Source: Dehalococcoidia bacterium UBA3254
GTDB taxonomy: Bacteria > Chloroflexota > Dehalococcoidia > Dehalococcoidales > UBA3254
DNA: 9,507 nt
Assembly: GCA_002362735.1 (NCBI GenBank)
Contig: DEUU01000462.1
Coordinates: 1 to 9,507, forward strand
Reading direction: 5' to 3'
The notes under the pieces are model-generated. The model saw nothing but the letters and a program-made list of their open reading frames with translations, had not been told where the DNA came from and did no database searches. A program made the position numbers and the translations under genes. Of this stretch, positions 5,276 through 9,507 are shown piece after piece (within the stretch, counting starts at the first letter, position 1; every line of letters starts with the position of its first letter).

Positions 5276-7090
5276 ATGAAAAAGTTATTCGTACTAATTC
5301 TGGCTGTCTTGATGGTTGGAGTCATGGCTTTAAACGCCTGCACTTCAGCGCCGCCTACGACAGCGGCACCTACCACCGTTCCCAATTATCCGGCCACTAC
5401 TACCTGGGCTCCACCCGTCACTACCTCGGCTTCCAGACCGCCGATGACTACGGTGGCTCCTACAACGATTGCTCCTCCAATGATCACGCGTCCGCCAACA
5501 ACGACCTCAGCCGGCGGCTATGCACCAGCCACCTCTGTACCTCCATATTACACCACTACACCTGCACCGGCGGCTACTGGCACTATCGGGCTGGCCACAG
5601 GCGGAGCCAAGGATATCGCCAATTTCCGTGAAAATATCCGTAATAATTTCCTTCCGCTGCCCACAGACGTCACCTATGAAGGACTTTTCTATGATTATTT
5701 TTTCGATACTGGGGCGCTAGAGCCGACCAATAAGCTTTACAGCCCTTCCTATAGTCTGGCGATTACCCGCGACCCGCTTTCCAATCAGGCGGAATATTAT
5801 CTCTCCGTAGGACTGAACTCAGGCCTGAAAGAGAGCGATTTCCAGAGAAAGAAATTAAACCTGGTGATCGTTATAGATAGCTCCGGCTCAATGAATGAGT
5901 CTTATAACCAGTATTATTACGACCGCTGGGGAAAACAGGTCGACGGCTGGGCAGAGGAAGGAGTTTATCATAAGAATAAAATGCAAAGCGCGAACGATTC
6001 AGTGATAGCCATTCTCGAACAGCTCCGCGGGGATGATCGTTTTGCTATCATCCGGTTCGACAGCAATGCACGTGTTGTAAAGCCAATGGGTCTGGTAAGC
6101 CAGACCAACATGACCAGGGTTAAAAACGATGTCTTGAATATCGGCGCTGGCGGTTCCACCAATCTGGGTGCCGGAATGCAGCTGGCGACATCGCAGTATA
6201 ATAATCTATATGAGGTCAACAGCTATGATTATGAGAATCGGATCATCGTTTTAACGGATGCCCAGCCGAACACCGGCGATTTTTCTGCTTCCGGTCTTCT
6301 GGGAATTGCTCAAAACAATGCTGCTAACCGGATCTATACGACTTTAATCGGAGTCGGCGTGGACTTCAATTCAGATCTCGCCGAAAACATCACCGGTATT
6401 AAGGGTGCGAACTATTATTCCGTCCATTCACCGAGAGAGTTCAGCCTGCGGGTGGAAGATGAATTCGACTATATGGTGACGCCGCTGGTCTTCAACTTGC
6501 AGCTTAATTTCCAGTCCAACGGGTGGCGGATCGAGAAAGTCTTCGGCAGTCCTGAAGCCGATGAATCGTCCGGTGACCTGATGAAAATCAATACTCTTTT
6601 TGCTTCTAAAAGCGAAGGTGGGGAGAACAAGGGTGGACTGGTCCTGTTAAAACTAAGGAAGCTGTCTTCAAATAATCAACCTGTATATTTGAATACGACT
6701 TACGAAGATCGCAACGGCCGCCGGGACGGAGATTCTCAGACCATAAATATCAATAATTATCAGCCTGAGTACTTTGCTAACAGCGGCATCCGCAAGGGTA
6801 TTTTATTAAGCCGGTATGCATCCTTGCTGAAAAACTGGATGATTGATGAAAGGTCGCACGTAAATTACGGGGGTACCTGGGAACCCTGTGTTCGCGAGGA
6901 TACCGGTATTATTATTCCAGTGGAATTCACCAGCCAGTGGGAAAGGCAATCTCTGCCGCTTAAGGTTTCCGGTTCTTACGCCCGGATCTTCCAGAAATTC
7001 AGCAATTATTTCAGTGCAGAGATGAGAGCTATAGGAGATAACACCCTGGGTCAGGAGCTGGATGTTTTAAACTGGCTTAGCCGCTATTAA
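5276..7090 (+). CDS. von Willebrand factor type A domain lipoprotein (YfbK-like layout)
   Basis: A 604-residue predicted lipoprotein anchored on the outer face of the membrane. Residues 1-22 are a lipoprotein signal ending in the lipobox LNAC (Cys22); Asn at the -2 position is slightly unusual. Residues 23-100 are a Thr/Pro/Ala-rich linker like that of the anti-sigma factor. Residues 110-190 (NFRENIRNNFLPLP and onwards) resemble the N-terminal region that precedes vWA in YfbK-like proteins. The vWA domain starts at LNLVIVIDSSGSM; the metal-binding MIDAS residues are D201, S203, S205, T295 (GGSTNLGAG) and D328 (LTDAQPNTGD), all present. The C-terminal 190 residues are beta-rich with no family I can name. 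Start: ATG 5 nt after AAAGGAGGA. It has its own ECF-type promoter and a strong terminator. vWA domains bind proteins through Mg2+; the partner is unknown, but an envelope-stress or surface-assembly role fits the context. Confidence 0.9.
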   Translation: MKKLFVLILAVLMVGVMALNACTSAPPTTAAPTTVPNYPATTTWAPPVTTSASRPPMTTVAPTTIAPPMITRPPTTTSAGGYAPATSVPPYYTTTPAPAATGTIGLATGGAKDIANFRENIRNNFLPLPTDVTYEGLFYDYFFDTGALEPTNKLYSPSYSLAITRDPLSNQAEYYLSVGLNSGLKESDFQRKKLNLVIVIDSSGSMNESYNQYYYDRWGKQVDGWAEEGVYHKNKMQSANDSVIAILEQLRGDDRFAIIRFDSNARVVKPMGLVSQTNMTRVKNDVLNIGAGGSTNLGAGMQLATSQYNNLYEVNSYDYENRIIVLTDAQPNTGDFSASGLLGIAQNNAANRIYTTLIGVGVDFNSDLAENITGIKGANYYSVHSPREFSLRVEDEFDYMVTPLVFNLQLNFQSNGWRIEKVFGSPEADESSGDLMKINTLFASKSEGGENKGGLVLLKLRKLSSNNQPVYLNTTYEDRNGRRDGDSQTININNYQPEYFANSGIRKGILLSRYASLLKNWMIDERSHVNYGGTWEPCVREDTGIIIPVEFTSQWERQSLPLKVSGSYARIFQKFSNYFSAEMRAIGDNTLGQELDVLNWLSRY

Positions 7091-7140
7091 ATTTATTGAA
7101 GTAGAATAGAGTAAATAGAAACGCTCTATTGCCTTATCCG

Positions 7141-7178
7141 CTCTGAAGGGCTGCTATCAGCAGCCCTTCAGAGTTTTT
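7141..7178 (+). terminator. Rho-independent terminator of the vWA gene
   Basis: A perfect 15-bp stem (7141-7155 with 7159-7173), a 3-nt loop and then five T's (7174-7178). It lies 50 bp after the vWA stop. The T-run overlaps the stop codon of the small minus-strand gene. Read from the minus strand the stem lacks a T-run, so it terminates mainly the plus strand. Confidence 0.93.
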
Positions 7179-7308
7179 ATCTTACGGCGAAATATATTGC
7201 CAGCCCGATCATGGTAAAGCCGAGCAAAACCAACCCTGCTACCGCCGCAAATGTCCAGTACATAACTCGTTTGGTACTGGAACCACCCCAAAATGAAGAA
7301 TAGCCCAT
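7177..7308 (-). CDS. Predicted 43-residue single-pass membrane microprotein
   Basis: The minus strand reads MGYSSFWGGSSTKRVMYW, then a continuous hydrophobic helix (about 19-41: FAAVAGLVLLGFTMIGLAIYF) and ends AVR with TAA at 7177-7179. The layout, a Gly/Ser/Trp N-terminus, a short basic patch (KR) and one transmembrane helix, is typical of small bacterial membrane proteins, and no rival frame here looks better. Against it, the ATG (7306-7308) has no clear ribosome site, and a TATAAT (7307-7312) with TTGTAT 17 bp upstream overlaps the start. If that promoter is used, translation might begin at the internal Met16 (28 residues), or the ORF may be non-coding. It lies downstream of the multi-pass membrane gene on the same strand, separated by a hairpin. 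Function unknown. Confidence 0.5.
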   Translation of the reverse strand: MGYSSFWGGSSTKRVMYWTFAAVAGLVLLGFTMIGLAIYFAVR

Positions 7309-7335
7309 TATAGCCTGTTTTAAGTATCAATACAA
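7307..7335 (-). promoter_or_regulatory. Candidate sigma-70 promoter overlapping the microprotein start
   Basis: On the minus strand TTGTAT (7330-7335), a 17-bp spacer and a perfect TATAAT (7307-7312). The -35 is poor (3 of 6) and the -10 perfect. Transcription would begin inside the first codons of the microprotein, so one of the two calls may be wrong. Confidence 0.35.
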
Positions 7336-7351
7336 TCTGAAATAAGCATAA

Positions 7352-7391
7352 TCTCACCAGGTTTCTCTTTTTGCTGTGAAACCTGGTGAGA
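7352..7391 (-). terminator. 14-bp perfect hairpin downstream of the multi-pass membrane gene
   Basis: TCTCACCAGGTTTC (7352-7365) and its exact complement (7378-7391) flank a 12-nt loop. It lies 16 bp past the stop of the minus-strand gene ending at 7408, where a terminator is expected. What follows on that strand is AT-rich (ATTATGCTTATTTC) but not a clean T-run, so efficiency is uncertain. Confidence 0.6.
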
Positions 7392-7407
7392 AATAACTAC
7401 CCGGATT

Positions 7408-7977
7408 TTAGCTGGACTTGTCGATATTATGCTGAATATTGCTCTCTACATCCCTATGGAACTGCTCTGGTCCCCAGAACTCCTTGTGTCCCAGAACGTT
7501 AAATATCAGGGCAAAAAAGCCCATGATGAACGGCAGGATTAGAGGAGTCGGAACGAGAGCGGTAATTGACCCGGCTAATACCATCGGCCAACCCCGGCGA
7601 GCCAGAGCGAGAGCGCCTCCAATGATGGAGATGATCCCAAGGACCATCAATATTGCTCCCGCTGTGACGCTTGAGGTACCGAAACCTCCAGTCACACCGC
7701 CAAAAGTGGGAATCAAATCGGCAAAGATCGTTCCTCCCAAGGCGGCTCCGAGCCCAAGGAGAAAGTTCCAGCTCCCAGCCAGGATTGAAAGAAGACCGCC
7801 GACCGTCGGCCGCCATGTCCTCTCATACATCATCGGCTCCCTGCGTAAAAGCGCCCGCATTTCTTCCCAGGTTACGGGCCCGGTTACACTTTCCCTTTTT
7901 TCCATATCGGTTACGGTGGGCTCTGTCATCGTCGGAGTCTTGGTAGTTGTAATTGTTTCCCTTTCCTGTCTTGACAT
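7408..7977 (-). CDS. Hypothetical multi-pass membrane protein with Thr-rich N-terminus
   Basis: A 189-residue protein of unknown function. Residues 1-36 are hydrophilic and Thr-rich (TITTTKTPTMTEPTVT), then an amphipathic stretch WEEMRALLRREPMMYERTW (37-55). Gly-rich hydrophobic segments at about 59-86, 103-125, 130-143 and 145-162 suggest four membrane passes. It ends with a hydrophilic tail, HKEFWGPEQFHRDVESN and onwards. Start: the ATG at 7975-7977 follows AAGGAGG (7983-7989) at 5 nt. The longer frame starting at 8025 has no ribosome site and would run through the leader hairpin, so I reject it. The plus-strand frame over the same bases is a shadow: its product is Arg/Pro-rich without domain character. 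A hairpin in the leader and another after the stop frame a single-gene unit. Confidence 0.8.
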   Translation of the reverse strand: MSRQERETITTTKTPTMTEPTVTDMEKRESVTGPVTWEEMRALLRREPMMYERTWRPTVGGLLSILAGSWNFLLGLGAALGGTIFADLIPTFGGVTGGFGTSSVTAGAILMVLGIISIIGGALALARRGWPMVLAGSITALVPTPLILPFIMGFFALIFNVLGHKEFWGPEQFHRDVESNIQHNIDKSS

Positions 7978-7990
7978 AGTTTCCTCCTTA

Positions 7991-8023
7991 GTGCGGTAAT
8001 CACCAGTTGCCGATAAACCGCAC
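7991..8023 (-). promoter_or_regulatory. Leader hairpin directly upstream of the ribosome site
   Basis: GTGCGGT (7991-7997) and ACCGCAC (8017-8023) pair perfectly over 7 bp with a 19-nt loop, and the stem ends right beside the AAGGAGG of the downstream minus-strand gene. It could modulate translation. It matches no riboswitch class I know. The rest of the 7978-8226 gap is AT-rich, with two TATAAT elements on the minus strand (8070-8075 and 8091-8096) that lack good -35 partners. Confidence 0.4.
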
Positions 8024-8177
8024 AATTTCCATATTTATTTCCTTAGGCGAAATATCAATTCTGGTTTTCATTATAAGTTACGGGGAATGCATTATAATCG
8101 GTCAACAATATTATTTAGAGACATCAAAATCCACTAGCGGATATGGGGTAAAGTAAGTACTGAGGGCTGTTATTTAA

Positions 8178-8207
8178 CTTTAGCCGCAAGCCGCCAGAAG
8201 GCTAAGG
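8178..8207 (-). terminator. Possible terminator hairpin after the ATPase gene
   Basis: Arms 8178-8185 and 8200-8207 pair over 8 bp with one G-T and a GC-rich 14-nt loop, 19 bp past the ATPase stop. The following bases on the minus strand (TTAAATAAC) are AT-rich without a T-run. Position suits a terminator; strength is doubtful. Confidence 0.4.
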
Positions 8208-8226
8208 AAGAGGAAAATAATTTGAA

Positions 8227-8946
8227 TTAAATATCTTTCAAATAGCGGTCACGGTTGATTAAAAAGTCCCTGTAGATGCGGTAGTATTCCGTGTCTTCAT
8301 AACGGGTTGGCTTCACCGGAGCGCTGTCAAAGCTAAAGATGGTTGCTCCCGGGTAGGCCAACAGAATAGGTGAGTGAGAGGCAATAATGAACTGCGCATG
8401 ACCGGCCTCGCTCATATTTTTTAATACCCGGAGCAGTTTGAGCTGGCTTTGTGGAGAGAGTGCGGTTTCCGGTTCATCTAGAAAATAGATGCCCTTAATT
8501 TTGTAACGGGCTTCGAAAAAGGAGATCAGCGATTGTCCATGTGACTTAGTCATCAGGGAACCGCCGCCAAAGTATTCCAATATGCCCGGGTCGGCTTTGG
8601 CCCATTCATCCAGAAAGCGGGCAAAATCCTGGAATATCTGCGAGGCGAAATAGGAGCCGGGCACCGGTCCTGCAGTCCATTCCACCCCAATGTATTTATA
8701 AAGCTCTTCTTCATAATGGTTATATTGATAGCGGCTGCGCTCGGTATCCTGCCAGATGTGGATATCGCATTTGCGGCAGATCGCTTTCAAGAGAGTAGAT
8801 TTTCCCGTGCCGTTCTCTCCCACCAAAAAGGTTACGGGATGCACAAAAGGAATCTCCACGGTCTTTTGCAGTACTTCCAGGTTGAAAGGGTAAACGTAAA
8901 TATCGGGGAATTTTTCCGGATATAATAAAACTCGATTTAAGATCAT
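8227..8946 (-). CDS. Stand-alone AAA/ABC-type predicted ATPase (COG3910-like)
   Basis: A 239-residue cytoplasmic ATPase with a single nucleotide-binding domain of the ABC/SMC/RecF-like class. Walker A is GENGTGKST (43-51), preceded by the beta-strand VTFLV. A signature-like helix start, KSHGQSLISFFE, precedes Walker B IYFLDEPETALS (153-164; D157, E158). The switch His191 lies in IIASHSPIL. QSQLKLLRVL after Walker B gives the usual D-loop region. There are no transmembrane segments and no transporter permease next to it, so an ABC importer or exporter role is unlikely. It has no TOPRIM domain, so it is not a full OLD nuclease. Stand-alone proteins of this type are annotated only as predicted ATPases. 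Start: the ATG at 8944-8946 follows GAGGAG (8955-8960) at 8 nt. The gene has its own extended -10 promoter and seems to be a single-gene unit. Confidence 0.88.
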   Translation of the reverse strand: MILNRVLLYPEKFPDIYVYPFNLEVLQKTVEIPFVHPVTFLVGENGTGKSTLLKAICRKCDIHIWQDTERSRYQYNHYEEELYKYIGVEWTAGPVPGSYFASQIFQDFARFLDEWAKADPGILEYFGGGSLMTKSHGQSLISFFEARYKIKGIYFLDEPETALSPQSQLKLLRVLKNMSEAGHAQFIIASHSPILLAYPGATIFSFDSAPVKPTRYEDTEYYRIYRDFLINRDRYLKDI

Positions 8947-8974
8947 TTAATTTGCTCCTCTTGAGCGCTGAGCT

Positions 8975-8983
8975 ATTATAACA
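8975..8983 (-). promoter_or_regulatory. Extended -10 promoter of the ATPase gene
   Basis: On the minus strand TGTTATAAT, identical to the nitroreductase promoter element, about 29 bp before the ATG. A tandem 8-bp repeat (ATAACATA twice, 8978-8993) overlaps it and runs into the spacer. No good -35 is visible. Confidence 0.5.
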
Positions 8984-9044
8984 TAATAACATAATGTCCG
9001 AGCTTAAAAATACATCATACCTTTGCCATTCTAATCTAAAATTG

Positions 9045-9054
9045 CTGTATACAG
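9045..9054. repeat. 10-bp perfect palindrome CTGTATACAG
   Basis: A perfect dyad in the 227-bp gap between the divergent ATPase and Ig-like genes, about 34 bp upstream of the -35 of the Ig-like gene. It could be an operator half-site or chance; it is shorter than a LexA box. Nothing else stands out in 9001-9087. Confidence 0.3.
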
Positions 9055-9087
9055 GCTATGCTTGAACGACAGAGTAGCCTGACCAAT

Positions 9088-9116
9088 TTGCGAACTATAT
9101 TCAGGCGGTTTATAAT
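9088..9116 (+). promoter_or_regulatory. Sigma-70 promoter of the Ig-like protein gene
   Basis: TTGCGA (9088-9093), a 17-bp spacer and a perfect TATAAT (9111-9116). Transcription near 9123 would give a leader of about 50 nt. The leader contains a direct repeat of CTTAAATTAA (9144-9162) before the AGGAG site at 9166-9170. Confidence 0.6.
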
Positions 9117-9173
9117 ATCTTAACTAAATCTCAATTATCTTACCTTAAATTAACTTAAATTAATCAGGAGAAG

Positions 9174-9507
9174 ATGAATAAGAGCTCATGCAGCCAGGGA
9201 ATATTACGCATATTGAGGGCAGCCGCAATCGCAGCCCTCATCTCGGGCGTCTTTTGTATCCCTATCCTGGCATCCTTTAAAATACAACCGGAAGCTGGCA
9301 AAGTCTATACATACCAGGCTCCGGTAACGGCTACTTATCTCTCCGCGCTCCCCGGGTCCTCTGCTTATGGAGAATCTGTTACCTTTACGGCAACGGTTAC
9401 GGGGGAAGCCGAGACACCCACCGGTTCTGTTGATTTCAGCATCGATGGATCATGGGCTGGCGGTGAAACTCTTTTCGAAGGGGTAGCTTCGATGGTGGTC
9501 GAGCGGT
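9174..9507 (+). CDS. Secreted Ig-like-repeat protein (3' truncated by window end)
   Basis: The frame is open from ATG 9174 to the window edge, giving 111 residues. The ATG follows AGGAG (9166-9170). Residues 1-34 look like a Sec signal: basic start, a hydrophobic stretch AAAIAALISGVFCIPILA and likely cleavage near Ala33. From about 49 a bacterial Ig-like domain begins (VTATYLSALPGSSAYGESVTFTATVTG), continuing with TPTGSVDFSIDG and LFEGVASMVV. This is the standard pattern of Ig-like domain-repeat surface proteins, in which each unit of 80-100 residues carries GxxVTFTATV and PTGxVxF. The full protein probably has several repeats and other domains beyond the window. A role as adhesin or surface structural protein is inferred, not shown. 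Confidence 0.85.
   Translation, partial: MNKSSCSQGILRILRAAAIAALISGVFCIPILASFKIQPEAGKVYTYQAPVTATYLSALPGSSAYGESVTFTATVTGEAETPTGSVDFSIDGSWAGGETLFEGVASMVVER

Noticed and set aside
5176..5631. 151-codon plus-strand frame over the vWA start and linker
   Set aside because: It runs through the ECF promoter and the linker in another frame. The vWA frame has the ribosome site, lipobox and MIDAS motifs.
7157..7357. 66-codon minus-strand frame between the terminator and the 7352 hairpin
   Set aside because: It runs into the vWA terminator stem and has no domain character. The 43-codon frame in another phase looks better.
7439..7999. 186-codon plus-strand frame opposite the multi-pass membrane gene
   Set aside because: Arg/Pro-rich antisense shadow. 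The minus-strand frame has a strong ribosome site and clear membrane segments.
9045..9054. CTGTATACAG as a LexA/SOS box
   Set aside because: LexA boxes of the CTGT type need an 8-bp centre before ACAG; here the centre is only 2 bp. Kept only as a plain palindrome.

Overview
This 9.5 kb window looks like an ordinary chromosomal stretch of a free-living bacterium that exports many proteins. Starts are ATG, GTG and TTG with clear Shine-Dalgarno sites, base composition is moderate, and intergenic gaps are short. Sec and lipoprotein signals, Thr/Pro-rich linkers, a NEW3-type exported protein, an ECF sigma/anti-sigma pair, a von Willebrand A lipoprotein and Ig-like repeats together remind me of Chloroflexota (Dehalococcoidia-like) genomes. 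That placement is an impression from protein style, not a proven assignment.

Layout. (1) 1-978: 3' part of a PstS-type phosphate-binding protein, with no pstC after it. (2) 1080-1820: a nitroreductase-family flavoprotein behind an extended -10 promoter. (3) 1878-2934: an exported NEW3-like protein with a C-terminal membrane anchor, then a three-helix membrane protein of unknown function. (4) 2959-3552, minus strand: a DedA/VTT-domain membrane protein, divergent from the next block. (5) 3596-7178: the core of the window. It holds an ECF sigma factor, an overlapping transmembrane anti-sigma factor with an extracytoplasmic BsuPI-like domain, a long palindromic element, and a vWA lipoprotein ending in a strong intrinsic terminator. 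(6) 7177-7977, minus strand: a 43-codon membrane microprotein and a multi-pass membrane protein with a structured leader. (7) 8227-8946, minus strand: a stand-alone ABC/SMC-type ATPase. (8) 9174-end: the 5' end of a secreted Ig-like-domain protein.

The most interesting observation is a shared promoter. The DNA just upstream of the sigma gene (3596-3631) and just upstream of the vWA lipoprotein gene (5208-5243) is the same in 32 of 36 positions. Both copies read TGTAAT-N16-CGTATA, the layout of an ECF-type promoter and close to the Bacillus SigW form. The simplest reading is that the sigma factor drives its own operon and the vWA lipoprotein. Block 5 would then be a self-contained envelope-sensing module, in which the anti-sigma factor and the target protein both carry similar Thr/Pro-rich extracytoplasmic linkers. 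I see no tRNA, rRNA, CRISPR array or transposase gene. No gap between genes exceeds 300 bases; the largest are 7978-8226 and 8947-9173, and both are described below.
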